From contig OY856409.1 of assembly GCA_963693085.1 (NCBI GenBank), forward strand, positions 1,533,847,372 to 1,533,911,371: DNA of 64,000 nucleotides. Direction: 5' to 3'. Under the pieces are notes generated by a model. It did not search any database. It had not been told where the DNA came from and was given only the letters and a program-made list of their open reading frames with translations. Numbering within the stretch: position 1 is the first letter of the stretch; every line of letters begins with the position of its first letter. The DNA is from Alisma plantago-aquatica. Lineage: Eukaryota > Streptophyta > Magnoliopsida > Alismatales > Alismataceae. Positions 34,837 to 47,980 of the stretch are shown one piece after another. Position numbers and translations under genes: made by a program.

Positions 34837-35155
34837 TGTAAGGACCCTGACCTCTGTTTTGGGCTTATCCTATTTGCTTTGCCTAACCCTGGTGTTTAGT
34901 TGCTTGCTAATCACCTTTAGTGGTGATTAGGTTTTGTTTGTGCTTGTTGAGTGTTGGAGGTGCTACTTTAAATTAACCCAAGTCTAGGGTTGATGAGCAA
35001 GTTTGTCACCTTGAGAGGTGTTCCTCTCTCTCCTTGCTTCCTCTAGCGTTGAGAGGAAGGGGTGGGGCTCATTGCTTGAGTTGCTTTGGGCTTGGAGGAG
35101 CATTTTTGGGCCCTGTTATTCCTTGCTTGAACCTTGCTTAACCTTGTTGGACCTT

Positions 35156-35230
35156 GTGTCGGCCATAGGTGTGTCGACCATGGTTGTGTCGGCCATGGGT
35201 GTGTCTCCCATGGGGTTGTATCGGCCATGG
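35156..35230 (+). repeat. Five-unit 15-bp repeat carrying GGCCATGG palindromes
   Basis: Units GTGTCGGCCATAGGT, GTGTCGACCATGGTT, GTGTCGGCCATGGGT, a GTGTCTCCCATGGGG variant and a last ATCGGCCATGG start at 35156, 35171, 35186, 35201 and about 35216. It lies about 320 bp inside LTR A. Single CCGATAT/GGCCGA words recur through 35500-36800. Confidence 0.85.
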
Positions 35231-37620
35231 ACCACCTTTGACTCCTAGCCTCATTTGTGTCACCACTCTAGTGGATACTTGGTGCATGATGCTTGCATGT
35301 GGCAATTGCCTTGGACATGTGTATGGGGCAAGATGAAAGGGTGGCGTTGCCCATGGAAAAGTGTCCCTAGGTGGGTGACACATTGCCTTGTTTTACCTTG
35401 GTTTCTCCTCCATCCTCTTCTATATATGTGTTCCCTTTCTCTTGCTAAGGATCCCTTTAGTTACTTAGTTTCCCCTCTCCCTTGGTGCACGAAACCTCTC
35501 CTTTTGCAAGCTTAGTGGCCGATCCTCCTCCTTCTCCTTGGAGTCTTCTTCTTCCTCTAGTGGTGGCCGAACCCTAGAGTGCTTTGTTCTTCTTCTCGTG
35601 GTGGTGCTTGAGTTTGGTGCTTAAGATCTTGGAGCTTGCTTAAGGAGGGTTACATAACTCCTAACCCTAATCATACTACCTTCTTCTATATTCTTGTATG
35701 TTTTCATATGATCATAATCGGCCATGTATGTTCTAAGATAAGTTTCTTGCTTAGTTTCACCTTTAGCCTTGTGGATATAGTAATCTTGTTGTTATGGTAG
35801 AGCTTTTGTACCCTTGTACCTTGTTGGCCGAACCATGGTTGAGAAATACCCCTTTTCTCTCCTTGGTTATGAGGATTGAGTTTGAGCTCTAGTAATGTGG
35901 ACAATACCCCTCTCTCTTAGTTGTTGAGAGGTTCCAAGAAACACCCTCCTCTCACCATGGATTTGAGAGGTGAGCTTTGGATGACCTATGTCGAGGTGGA
36001 TCCTTGTGGTTGCCGAGTTGTGATGGAGGTTGTGCAAAACCCCTCTCTCTTGGTTGTTGAGAGGTGAGCCAACCTTCTTGATCAACTAGGGTTTGGTGTC
36101 CTTGTGCTTGAGGTTGAAGATGCCCTTGGAGTTGTGCTGCCTGTTTGTTTAGTCTTGAGTTGTACCCTTGGCCGTTGTGCCTAGATGGAGTTTGGTTGGT
36201 GGCCAATACCCTTATGTGTTGGGCGATATGTCTTGTTGGGTGCCCTACACGATGCACCTAGATAAGGTAGTTGGCTTGTTGGCTGATGTACCTTGGATGT
36301 TTTTGAGATCAGGGAGCTACCTTTGTGTTGGGCATCATGGTTGGTGGTGGTGATGCCCGATATGGTGACATATAGAAACACTAGATGCTGCTTTGTTGGA
36401 GGCCGATATGGAGTGCTGCCCTTGACCGATAGGCTTCTTTGGAGCATTGTGGTGTCGCCTGAGTTGTGAGTATGTTGGGAGATACCATGTTGTGCTGGGG
36501 GTGCTATGTTTTGACAGTGCGAGCCTTGGGCGTTTTAGTGGTCTGGCTGCCCGATAGGTACCTTAACCCTAGATGGGCGATAGGGTCTAGTTGACGCAGA
36601 TAGATAGTTGTTTCATGCTTAGTCCCTTGTATGATACACTCTCTTAACCTAGATGCACGTTATGCCTTGCGTGTCATAGTTGCACGGTATGCCTTGATCT
36701 CTAGTTGCACGAAACCCTTGGGTGGTGGTCGATACCTTCTAGGGTTGGCCGACATGTGTTTATACATATGGTTAGGCCGGTATGCTTTTGGTAAGGGATG
36801 CCACCCTACCCCTTACAAGTTGTGGTGAGGGACGCGCTGCTCGCCACCCTTTTTGGTGAGGGATGTGGAAGTTTTAGTAAGGGTTCTAATAACTCGGGAT
36901 GTATATAGATGATGGTTCCATGTTAATAATGATATTACATGTGTTTATGATCACCTTGAATCCTGTATATATATGATGATGGGTAATGATAAGCTTGGAA
37001 GAATATGAGTTGCTTCACATGGTGATGTGACCCATGTCTATGGTCACAGGTTTGAGGCATGAATGATAAAGCATATAATCATCAATGTTGCCCTATATTG
37101 ATAGAATGATCTTTATGTTAATCCATGATGGCTTCAATTATCTCTATGAATGTGTATACAAACCATGGAGGTATTTCATGCGGATTCATAGCCAAGTAAA
37201 GGGCTATGAGGTATGTATGTTTGAATAACACTGCATTGTGATGATCGCTCTTGTTGATGAGATAACATGCATCACCAGTATGATGTGATAGTTCTGAGGA
37301 CCTGATAAAGGCTATGTCCCTAGTTGAAGTGTTATCCTCCAATGATGAGACCAGGGATTATTATGCCAAGTGATGAGAATGCCTTAAGGGGCAGGGGTTT
37401 CCTGGGATGCGGGATTGAGATCCCAGGATAATGTGATGTGGTAATAATAATGTAACTTAATGTTACGTATGTGTTACAACCTGGTTGCCTCAACAATCCA
37501 CTTAAAATATACTAACTAATTACAAGTGGAACATATTATGTAGTTTTACCTGGCCATAGATCCATCATCGTCAGTAGCTGGTGATGGTGAAACATGTTCT
37601 CATGCGGGTTAACCTAGAAG

Positions 37621-37640
37621 CACATATTATTGAATATGTG
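37621..37640 (+). other. Conserved stem-loop in LTR A
   Basis: Perfect 8-bp arms CACATATT and AATATGTG around the loop ATTG. The same position in LTR B (47961-47980) has arms CACATACT/AGTATGTG, and LTR C (55890-55909) has a near-identical form. The A-to-B difference changes both partners of one pair. Confidence 0.7.
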
Positions 37641-38851
37641 TGGTTTCTCCTAACCGAAAATGAGGAGGTTAGAGTGCAACTTTGGTTTTAGACTCAAGAT
37701 GGCTATAAGAGCATGGTGAACAGGCCCATGGCTCAGTGTGATAGAGCATGAATGCGTTCATGGCTCAGGGAGCACGATGAACTGGCCCGTGGGTCAAATA
37801 TACTAGCACCGAGACCTATACCAAGGCGGGCTAGAGAAAGGGTAGCCTACAGGAGCTGGCCCTATGGCTGAGGCCACTTCAGCATGAGACTGCGGTGCTG
37901 CTTGTGTTGATCTCGTGCACTAACCGCGAGGTGGGAGGTCGTGGAGTCTGGCTCTTCCATTGACCTTGTATGGCACCATCTTGGGTTTTGCAACCGAAGG
38001 TTGGATTTGAGCGGTACGTCTCACTTCCTCAGGGCATAATAAAATGTAATCCAACCGAATAGTATATCTTGCTTAGAACAAACACGGAACATTGTTTGAG
38101 GCCTTGCTTATATTGCTGATCTAGTTGTACTATGCACTGGTCAGTACGATCCTTATATCTTGTGGTAAGTTCTCATAAAGATTATCTTGTCAATCATGTT
38201 CCATAAATAATGCTTGGTTATATGCCTCCCAGATATCTTGGTAAGTTCGATAGTAATAACAACCTTGCTCTATGTACTACTCTTATCGTACATCTTATCA
38301 GTAATCTGTTGTTGTTTCTTTAACCTTTTTGATGTTTTATGGTTTCGATGGGAGTTATGTTTCTCGTTGGGACTGTGTGTCTCACCCCGTTGGTTTACAA
38401 CCTTTTTAGGTGTTTGTGCTAGACGTGGTGGTGGTCACAGGGTTGCAGCCAAGCAGCCAGACGAGTAGTAGAAGGCAACAGTTGGACACGCTGCTGTTTT
38501 GGTTATTTTGTAGTAGAGTCCTAGAGTCATCCCTGTACTCTCAGGTCCTTGGAGGTGTTTTTCCGTTGTTTTATGATGTGTGGCTGTTGAAGCTTTGTGT
38601 ATCCTGCTGCTGGCCGGATGTTTCCTGTTATGTATGTATAAATAGGTGATGAACTCATGTGATGACAAGACATCTGATCTTATAAGCTGTGAGCATGTAT
38701 CAAGACTTGTAGATGTTTATATAACCTGTATTCTTGCAGGATGAGGATTTGATGTAATAGTTTCTTGGTTTATCTGCTTCCCAAAATCGGTTGTAATTAC
38801 CCCGTGTTTTTGGTAATAGGTGGTTTATGGTGTTTTCCATACGTTTTCACA

Positions 38852-39050
38852 TGCACCTCATTTTCTGTGTGATAGCAAGATGTTTCGACTCAGTAATAGT
38901 ACTAAACCAATCCTTGAGCAAGTCATCACAAGTTTTGTAGTCTTTAATAACCATGAGTTGACCATCGAACCTGTGAGACCCATAACCTTTCTTGAAGTGT
39001 TGAACAAGCTTAATTAGCATAATTGAATTATTATAACCTGAACCTAACCT
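38852..39050. other. Unassigned DNA between LTR A and LTR B
   Basis: About 200 bp with a 76-codon minus-strand ORF (38847-39077) that resembles nothing I recognise and overlaps both flanking LTRs. It may be the pre-insertion flank of one or both LTRs. Confidence 0.4.
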
Positions 39051-40017
39051 TGTGATATGATTTGTATCATAAGACAAGCTTAAGTTTTAAGTTTGGAACA
39101 ATTTGGACACGATTTGTGCAAGTTATGCAATTTTTATTCACATTTTGGACTTTTCTACAATTTACCCAATTGAGAGGTTTTCTTTGTAATTTATCACTTG
39201 AATTATGTTCCTTGGATATTCTCTCATATTTTTTGAGCTTTTTTATCCATGGGGATCCTATTTAAACCTTGGTTTGAAGGTGTTTTCCTCAAGGGTATTT
39301 AGGGTTTACCCCTTCATGGATGAACTACCTTTAGTAGATATCAACCAATGAATTATTTGATTGGCTTAGAAATTCGACAAAGGAAAGCTAAGCAGGTCTA
39401 TATGGACAGTGGGGAGCTGATTGTGTGTGTGATTATATATTCTTAATAGTTTCAGGCCATGGTCACTTGGAAAGATACTAGAACTTCAACTTTTTCTTTT
39501 TCTTTATCTTAAAGTTTCATATACTTATCCCTAAGCACCCAAACAAGCCATTTTCTCTCCACCACTTCCCTTCTTTTAAAAAACTCATTCTCCCTCTATT
39601 CTACTATGAATTTCCTATCCAATAAAGAAGAAATAGGGGATCTTCTTGGAAAAAGAATCTAGGGTTGCAATTGACTTCCTTTTAGGGTTTAAAAAGATTC
39701 CTTCTAGTGATCTTGACCTAAAAGAGTAAGAATCCCCTTATTTCCTCCATTTATTTCTTTGTTATCCTTCCTCCTTCCTTTCTCCAGGTCATAACCTTGT
39801 TGTTCCATTGTACGAAATTCTCTAAAGCTCTAAAACCCTACCTATCTTGCTCTTTATTCATAGGGTTTGCTCATTTGACGAAGAAAGGTGCTAGATGGAT
39901 GACTTCACAGCTTATGCTTGGATTTTCTACCCTACCTGGTCATGTTTTTATCTATTTGGGAGTTTATCTTCTAATTAGAGGAAAGTTTTATAACTTTCTC
40001 CACATAAATTGCTCACC

Positions 40018-40022
40018 ATAAG
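40018..40022. other. Left target-site duplication ATAAG of nested element D
   Basis: ATAAG immediately precedes the TGTGA start. The same five bases follow the TCACA end at 45645-45649. Five bases is the usual Ty3/Copia duplication length. Confidence 0.9.
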
Positions 40023-43000
40023 TGTGATAACCCGAATTTTAGGATTTTGATATCGAATATAGAATTTGAAGACCATGAATGTTATGTAGATGACTAGTAG
40101 AAAACTTAGAAATTGATTATTCAATCATGGACTCTTGTCACCCAAAAGGTATAACAAGAGATGAAATTGATGATTATTAGATCTAATTGAGTTCAATTAT
40201 GAGGAATAGATTTGTTTAATCGAATTAAGTAATGATGTGGCACATCATCTTTTAGTGATAAATAAGAATCTGAATGGTTGAATAGTGATGTAAATATTGC
40301 ATATTGATATTTCAATTCTATCGAAGTTCTTTAGTTATAAGTAAGGATCAAATGACAATTACATATGACCATATATCCCCTAAATAAGATCTTATTTGGT
40401 GATATTATGTGACAAGACATACATTGGATTTTAGGTCTCAAACTCGGGTGGAAGCATTACTGGATCATTGTGATCTTATGTTAAAAACTGTAGGTTTAAT
40501 TGGGATTCCTATACAAAGTTATTCATGTTTTAAGATACTGAATTATTTGAGCAATTGAGGTTGAGATATATAGGTGGGTGAATCATATGTGTCACGGGCC
40601 AACTAGAGTCTGGAAGATGTGACTTAGCTAGGTGAGGCAGATCGCTGGGAGGTGTGGCACCACCTCAGCCTTAGGATGGCCATATCTAATGGATGCGGAT
40701 CTATCTGCTACCTCCGCTTCTCATGGAGAAGGTGGTACCTACAAGACCAGGTCTGTTGCTGCTACACTACCAGGTTGATAGGAATGAGACTCTAGACCTA
40801 GAGCGAACCATTACCTCTGCTAGGCTCGTATATGTCTAACAACCCCTCTTATGGAACTTTTCCATGGAGAATCAAGGGGGATTCCTTGCCCCATCGAGTC
40901 CACTTCTCAACCGCAAATACAGAAGAAGCAAGAGGACGGGTGACATAGAGGAGTAATATAGCTCTGGGAAGAGGATATCATGGTCGCCACACTCAGCTGG
41001 GATCTAGAGGACTCAAGGCATCTCAGAACACCGTCGAGTTAGAGGCTGCAGATCTCGGCAAACCTTGACATCCTCCTCCTTTCTTCATCGCTGCAAACAA
41101 CAACCGATCTGGATATGAAGGCGCACATCAGGTTTATGATCCGTCTGCGATTCAGAGAGGTTGGGTGCATATCACGCTGAAGAAAAGAAGTTGAGCGCTG
41201 AGGAAGGAGAAGAATAGGCGAGGTCCGTCACTGCAAGCCTTTTCTGGAGCTGGCCCAAGCAGTGGCACCGAGATCCCTAGAGCCCTTGGCGGCGGCACTG
41301 CATTTAGCAGAGAACCTAGTTCTTGCACAGGAGCCCAGGCGGCGGGACTTGTGCGCGCAGAGGACCTCCTCCGAGCCCTCACCAACGATCACTACTGCTC
41401 ATTATGAAGTCACGAAGGTGCTTGAGAACACATGGTATCCAATTCCTTGGCAGATCTAGGAAAATCAACAACACACTTGGGCCTCAAGAGGAGAATCGAG
41501 CCTTGCCGGACCCAAGCGCAGATCTGGGAGATGCCCCAATCGCGTAGAACACGAGGAAGAAAAAGAGAGAGCGAGAGCCAACCAAGCAAACCCTGAACCG
41601 TCCGGCTCATCCAAGCCAGGAAGGTAAGAGTTGCGCCCACCATAGTGGCCACGTGGCAGCGCGTGATTGGCCACAAAAGGTAAATATTGGTTTAATTCTT
41701 GAAAATACATGGAAACTTAGAAAATACATAATAAATAGCTCCCTTGGCCAAATAATTCCCCAAAAATATCCCTAGACTAAGAAAAATATCCTCTATATTA
41801 CCGAACCCCTAGATCAGAGCCTTGAACCACTTTCAATGATGATAATTAATTTAGAGTAAAAAGCTCCTTTTTAGGATTCATTAAATGAAATAAATAGTAT
41901 CCAGGTGATTTTAATTCTCAAAAAAATTTCCTAGAACCCTAATGATGATATACAACCGTATTTAGATTGTAATATGAGTAATATATCTAAATAATAGGTC
42001 TTTTTATATTAAAGACTATTAAGATGCTTCCAATCCCATTTTAATTTTAGAAAATAGACCAATCATCAGAAAAATATGAAATTTGGACAAGACCTCTAAA
42101 ATAATAGCATGATCAGTAGAAAAATACCAGATACCATACTAAGATTAGATGGAACCTTGAATTGGCTAAAACATAATTTGGACCTAAAATACCTGGAATA
42201 TGATGAACATTTATTAATGATGATTAATTGCTATTAATCAGGTAAAGACCAGAGATGTAGATGATCCATAATATATATAGGAACCTATAAACTCAGGTAT
42301 GTGGGTTTTTATTTAAGTATATGACTATGGTTTTCTTGCATGCAATCATGATATGTATGTATGCTCTCTTCTATTTGCAAATATTGAATGTAGTAGCACT
42401 ATATAGCACTTGATTTATTATCACTTGTAAACATATATGATAAGTAGATGCTTTGTAGTCATTTAAGGTGTTCATTATCCCCCTTATGAGGGAATGGATT
42501 AATGTTGGCTAGTACACCTCCCTAGAGCACACGGTGTACGGGGAGTTTCCCTAGAGTACTTGGTACATGGGGATGGGCCCAATATTTATGTTTTGGTACT
42601 AGTCCACCTTGATAATGCAATTCATATAGGAAAATGACTTAAATTGGCGTATTTTTCTTAATAAAGAAGTGTTTTCTATGATTTTCTTTCCTTCTGCAAA
42701 TCTTTTTCAAAATTATGAAAGCCATAAATATATGTATCTTTCTGCCCATGTACACAACACCTTGTGTGTTGATTTGTTATTTCACGTATGTTTTAGGTTC
42801 ATAGATAGCATGGGAGAAAACGTACAAGATGTGAGGAAGTTGTATAGGTTGTACCTATTGTCTAAGATCATGTTAGCATACTTGTTCATAGACAGTAGAA
42901 TCTTCATTCAATATGTAATTGTAAATCATTGTGTAATAATTCATGTTGTATAAATATACATGTTGAATGTTGAGAAATGTTATGTTTGTATGTTCATGTG

Positions 43001-43108
43001 TGCGTATTATGGTTCCACATCACTTTTTGATATGATTGGATGATGTTTTCGGATTCTGACCTCTCATTCCCAATAGGGTATGGAGAAGCCAAATACGGGG
43101 ATGTCACA
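40023..43108 (+). repeat. Element D 5' LTR (3,086 bp)
   Basis: Bounded by ATAAG on the left and the primer site on the right. An unusually GC-rich island spans about 40560-41660 inside an otherwise AT-rich LTR and may include the promoter and leader. Minus- and plus-strand ORFs there are short and keep no recognisable domain. From 42490 a short inverted segment (GTACACC...GGTGTAC) precedes a TTTCCCTAGAG repeat. Confidence 0.88.
41648..41657. promoter_or_regulatory. Perfect G-box palindrome GCCACGTGGC in element D LTR
   Basis: A 10-bp palindrome with the CACGTG core bound by plant bZIP and bHLH factors, next to a GCG and GATTGG (CCAAT-type) stretch. The same 10 bases are kept in the 3' LTR at 44190-44199 despite surrounding divergence. 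Function is inferred. Confidence 0.55.
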
Positions 43109-43110
43109 GT

Positions 43111-43122
43111 TGGTATCAGAGC
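43111..43122 (+). other. Primer binding site of element D
   Basis: TGGTATCAGAGC, an exact initiator Met-tRNA complement, lies two bases after the 5' LTR end. About 310 bp of non-coding leader follow, to the deletion junction at 43432/43433. Confidence 0.92.
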
Positions 43123-43432
43123 ATGAACAACAGCTACACCTAACATTTGCTCACCATTAAACCTATAAACTAAGCCTCACCTTTCACCTTAAATCCTAGA
43201 AACTTTGTAAGTTGTTCTATAGGAATAAGGTTTGACTTAGCCTCTAGGCTAGAACCTAGATGTTCGAGGACTAGGTCTCGACAAGTGTCTAAAACCCTTT
43301 GCAAATAGAGATCATATGTATTGGGTAGCTACACTAGTCTACATCTCGTTCTCACCATTTCACTAGGTGACATAGCACTAGACTATCTACTATGTGTGGG
43401 ACACTCGGTTTTGCTGATTTGGTTTTGTTTTT

Positions 43433-45644
43433 CTTCTCAACCGCAAATACATAAGAAGCAAGAGGAGGGGTGACACAGATGAGTAATATAGCTTTGGGAA
43501 GAGGATATCATGGCTGCCGCACTCAGTTGGGATCTGGAGGACTCAAGGCATCTCAGAACGTCGTCGGGTTAGAGGCTGCAGATCTCAGAAAACCTTGACA
43601 TCCTCCTCCTTTCTTCATTGCTGCAAACAACAGCCGATCTGGATATGAAGGCACACATTAGGTTTATGATCCGTCTGCGATTCGGAGAGGCTGGGTGCAT
43701 ATCGCGCTGAAGAAAAGAAGTTGAGCACTGAGGAAGGAGAAGAATAGGCGAGGTACGTCACTGCAAGCCTTTTCGGGAGCTGGCCCAAGTAGTGGCACCG
43801 AGATCCCTAGAGCCCTTGGTGGCGGCGCTGCGTTTAACAGAGAACCTAGTTCTTGCACAGGAGCCCAGGCGGGGGGACTTGTGCGCGCAGAGGAGCTCCG
43901 CCGAGCCCTCACCAACGATCACTACTGCTCATTGTGGAGTCACAAAGGTGCTTGAGAACACATGGTGGAGCACAGGGTATCTAGTTCCTCGCCAGATCTA
44001 GGCAAATCAACAACACACTTGGGCCTCAAGAGGAGAATCGAGCCTCGCCAGACCCAAGCGCAGATCTGGGAGATGCCCCGATCGCATAGAACACGAGGAA
44101 GAAAAAGAGAGAGCGAGAGACAACCAAGCAAACCCGGAACCGGCCGGCTCATCCAAGCCAGGAAGGTAAGAGTTGCGCCCACCATAGTGGCCACGTGGCA
44201 GCGCATGATTGGTCAGAAAAGGTAAATATTGGTTTATTCTTGAAAATACATGGAAACGTAGAAAATACATAATGAATAGCTCCCGTGGCCAAATAATTCC
44301 CCAAAAATATCCCTAGACTCAGAAAAATATCCTCTATATTAGTGGACTCCTAGATCTTAGCCTTGAACCACTTTCAATGATGATAATAAATTTAGAGTAA
44401 AAAACTCCTTTTTAGGATTCATTAAATGAAATAAATAGTATCCAGGTGATTTTAATTCTCAGGAAATTTTCCTAGAACCCTAATGATGATATACAACCAT
44501 ATTTAGATTGTAATCCGAGTAATACATCTAAATAATAGGTATTTTTATATTAAAGACTATTTTAATGCTTCCAATCCCATTTTAATTTTAGAAAATAGAC
44601 CAATCATCAGAAAAATATGAAATTTGGACCAGACCTATAAAATGACAGCATGATCAGTAGAAAAATACCAGATACCATCCTAAGATAAGATGGAACCTAG
44701 AATTGGCCAAAACTTAATCTGGACCTAAAATACCTAGAATATGATGAACATTTATTAATGATGATTAATTGTTATTAATCAGGTGATGACCAGAGATGTA
44801 GATGATCCATAATATATATAGGAATCTCTAAACTCAGGTACATGGGTTTTTATTTAAGTATATGACTATGGTTTTCTTGCTTGCAATCATGATATGTATG
44901 TATGCTCTCTTCTATTTGCAAATATTGGATGTAGTAGCACTATATAGTACTCGATGTTTTATCACTTGTAAACATAAATGATAAGTAGATGGTTTGTAGT
45001 TATTTAAGGTGTTCATTTTCCCCCTTACTAGGGAATGGATTAATGTTGGCTAGTACACCTCTCTAGAGCACACAGTGTACGGGGAGTTTCCCTAGAGTAC
45101 TTGGTACATGGGGATGGGCCCAATATTTATGTTTTGGTACTAGTCCACCTTGATAATGCAATTCATATAGGAAAATGACTTAAATTGGCGTATTTTGCTT
45201 AATAAAGAAGTGTTTTCTATGATTTTCCTTCCTTATGCAAATCTTTTTCAAAATTATGAAAGCCATAAATATATGTATCTTTCTACCCATGTACACAACA
45301 CCTTGTGTGTTGATTTGTTATTTCACGTATGTTTTAGGTTCATAGATAGCATGGGAGAAAAAGATGGGCGCAAGTTGTATAGGTTGTACCTATTGTCTAA
45401 GATCCTATTAGCATACTAGTTCATAGACTGTAGAATCTTCATTCAATATGTAATTGTAAATCATTGTGTAATAATTCATGTTGTATAAATATACATGTTG
45501 AATGTTGAGAAATGTTATGGTTGTATGTTCATGTATGGGTATTATGCTTTCGCATCACTTCTCGATATGATTGGATGATGTTTTCGGATTCTGACCTCTC
45601 ATTCCCAATCGGGTATGAAGAAGCCAAAATCCGAGGACGTCACA
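43433..45644 (+). repeat. Element D 3' LTR, 5'-truncated
   Basis: Aligns with 40913-43108 of the 5' LTR and ends GACGTCACA before ATAAG. The first 890 bp of the LTR are missing, and the upstream neighbour is leader sequence. Homology to the 5' LTR begins at CTTCTCAACC with no repeat at the junction. Confidence 0.88.
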
Positions 45645-47453
45645 ATAAGCTTGCTAGCTCATGTTCTAGCTTTTAAATGATGATCCATACACTAAAAAAC
45701 TATGCTTGACTTGGATTTTGATTTTTATAATGTTCCCTTTTCTAATTTCAGTTATAGATGAACCTGTGATCATGCTTGAATTATTCTTAAGGTATAACAT
45801 GACTTATATCTAGTTGGTTTGATAACTGATGGTGCCAAACACCTATCAACCAATGGTCAATTTTAAGGTTTAAAGCTGATTTTGTCTATAAATACATGAC
45901 TCAATGGTGGTACCATTGCAACAACCGATGGTGTTGTCTTCATGATAATTGATGGTGGTGACAAAGGGTGTCAACTTATTTTCACCTCTTAGGTCAGGTG
46001 TTGGCCTAATTAGAAGCTGAGTGATTAGCAACTAAGTACGCTAATAATGCTATCAATCATTGGTGATATTAGTTTGATATTTGATGGTGATTAACAAATA
46101 TAGTGCTGATCTAATAACCTATGGTTTCTTAATGGTCACTACTAATGGTGGATCAGGTCTCCAAAACCTATGGTGAGTTAACCATGCATTTGTGGCATCA
46201 ATTAAGACTTAAACCAATGTTTTCTTGGGTCATTTGATGCAATGATCAGACTTATACTCCAATTGATGGTTTTAATATGTGAACTTGACCTAATAGTTAA
46301 GAACTAATGTTTCTTTATCCAATAAATTGGAATAATGCCTAAATGTAATATTTTGTTCCTAATAAAATTATTTAAATGGTTTCCTTTATGAGATCAACTT
46401 AAGAATATCATTTACTGATGGCTTGTTTTAAATAAACAATCACTTGTGGCTTTTACCCTACTCTCAATGGAACTTTTTATGTTGTTAATCAAGAGATGTC
46501 TAGGGTTAGAAGGTGACTCTTTCTAGAGCACAACTAAATGAATTCATAGGTGGTTTGTTTAATATGTTTACTTATGTAAACGACCAATGGATTTACCTTT
46601 TCAAGATTTCATGGTTAGAAGTTGATTCCTCAATATTCCCATTGTTTTGGGTGAAGCGTGTAGTGTAATGTTATGATTCAAATGATTAGAATTTGATGGT
46701 TCAATGCCTTAAACTTGTAGTCTTACCCTTTCCCTCGTATGTTTATGGTTTATAACCACTATAATGAATTAATGGGTAACCCTAATGAGGTATAGTTTGT
46801 TATACCTAGCTTTAATATAACTAAATGATGGTAGTTGGGTATGAATAGTCCTTGAATGACTAATACAATCATGGAGTACTCTATTACTGTTGTTGAAACC
46901 CTAGTATGCTATAACCCGATGGTTACACCTTGATTTATGTGTGGGTTCATACTTGAGAATAATATGGGATGTGATGGTGATGCTTCACCTTATGCATCCA
47001 TGATCCAATGGGGATGCCATGAGTTAGGGTTTGGGTATGAGTGCTGATTAGTAACATCACTATAATTTATCTTGTGAACCTAACTCTAATGTAAATAGAT
47101 AAAGATGAGTATTCATATTTAACCTTCTTATATGATGACATGATGAAATAACCTCCTTAACATGATCATAACCTTAATGTGTTAATTGGTGGTTATCATA
47201 GACACATGGTTGATACTTTATTATGCTAAATATGTGCATTATGGATATGATGAGGGTTAATCATATCTAGATTACTTGCATGTTGATGTAATAAAGGAGT
47301 TTTCTTAATTTTAATATAACCCCATTATGATTGTTTATGAATATCTCCTAGCTCATTAATGCAATATTGTATTGATCCAGTGTATTATATGTAAGTGATT
47401 TTGTGGAGCCTTGTTATAAGGAATGCAAAGATAGTGATGATCTTGCAGGGAAT

Positions 47454-47668
47454 AGTATGATGGTCTTAATGACCTTTGGGCATGGTTGAGCCCTAAATGA
47501 GGTGTAATCCTCTTGTGTTGATAAGGGTTGATACCCTGTGATATTGTGAAAAAGATTTATATCATGTGATAGTATGATGGGCTTAATGACCTTTGGGCAT
47601 GGTTGATCCCTGAATGAGGTGTAATCCTCTTGTGTTGATAAGGGTTGATACCCTGTGATATTGTGAAT
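47454..47668 (+). repeat. Tandem duplication of about 117 and 98 bp in LTR B
   Basis: Two copies begin AGTATGATGG at 47454 and 47571 and share the ATGACCTTTGGGCATGGTTG and GATAAGGGTTGATACC stretches. The second copy lacks about 20 bp at its end. A third AGTATGATG start at 47669 is not followed by a copy. Confidence 0.9.
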
Positions 47669-47960
47669 AGTATGATGACTAGTGTGGTCTCATGAATGGA
47701 AAGTGAATAGTACCATGTGATGGTGAGATGAGAAATTATGTTCCACACATTTTATATCTTTTAAAAGTTGTGATATTTATATGCTTGCTAGAAGTGAATT
47801 AGGGTTTGTATGTCCACTTGTTTGATGCAGCCTTAACTCACCCAATTGGCATAACTAATCGAGTGCAATTCTAATCATGCAATGCCTTGTGCCGTAGAGA
47901 CATTTTCAGTGTCAGAACTTGCTGGATGGTGAAATGAGTATTCCTAAGGGAAACTCAAAG

Positions 47961-47980
47961 CACATACTATTGAGTATGTG
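47961..47980 (+). other. Conserved stem-loop in LTR B
   Basis: Perfect 8-bp arms CACATACT and AGTATGTG with loop ATTG, preceded by GATGGTGAAA and CCTAAGGGAAACTC as in LTR C. It is the homologue of the LTR A stem-loop, with one compensated pair. Confidence 0.7.

Larger units (their letters stand above)
34837..38851 (+). mobile_element. LTR A: probable solo Tekay/Del-type Ty3 LTR (right edge approximate)
   Basis: It starts TGTAAGGACCCTGACC, close to LTR C (TGTAACATCCCTGACC on the minus strand). The 37970-38090 segment (TTGAGCGGTACGTCTCAC, CAGGGCATAAT, CCGAATAGTATAT) matches LTR C near 55470-55570. The GTCTCACC...CAACCTTTTTAGGTG stretch near 38370-38413 occurs in A, B and C. The end is placed at TTTTCACA (38851) by analogy. 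No primer site follows and no coding region precedes it, so it behaves as a solo LTR. I could not find a matching target duplication, so the right edge is uncertain. Confidence 0.65.
40023..45644 (+). mobile_element. Nested, internally deleted LTR retrotransposon (element D)
   Basis: 5,622 bp flanked by ATAAG on both sides, with TGTGA/TCACA ends: complete 5' LTR, primer site, 324 bp of leader, then a 3' LTR lacking its first 890 bp. One deletion removed all coding sequence and the 3' LTR start. The LTR copies differ at 6 of 120 positions in one stretch I compared (41161-41280 against 43691-43810), so the insertion is much older than the homogeneous array. The TGTGATAACCCG start and Met primer suggest Ty3, but no protein is left to prove it. 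Confidence 0.88.

Noticed and set aside
38847..39077. 76-codon minus-strand ORF as continuation of LINE ORF1 beyond LTR A
   Set aside because: I tried to join it to the fragment at 34836, but the expected LINE ORF1 motifs are absent.
41152..44270. Arg/Ala/Ser-rich ORFs in the GC-rich island of element D
   Set aside because: Short overlapping frames on both strands, changed in the duplicate LTR, with no domain. They are composition artefacts.
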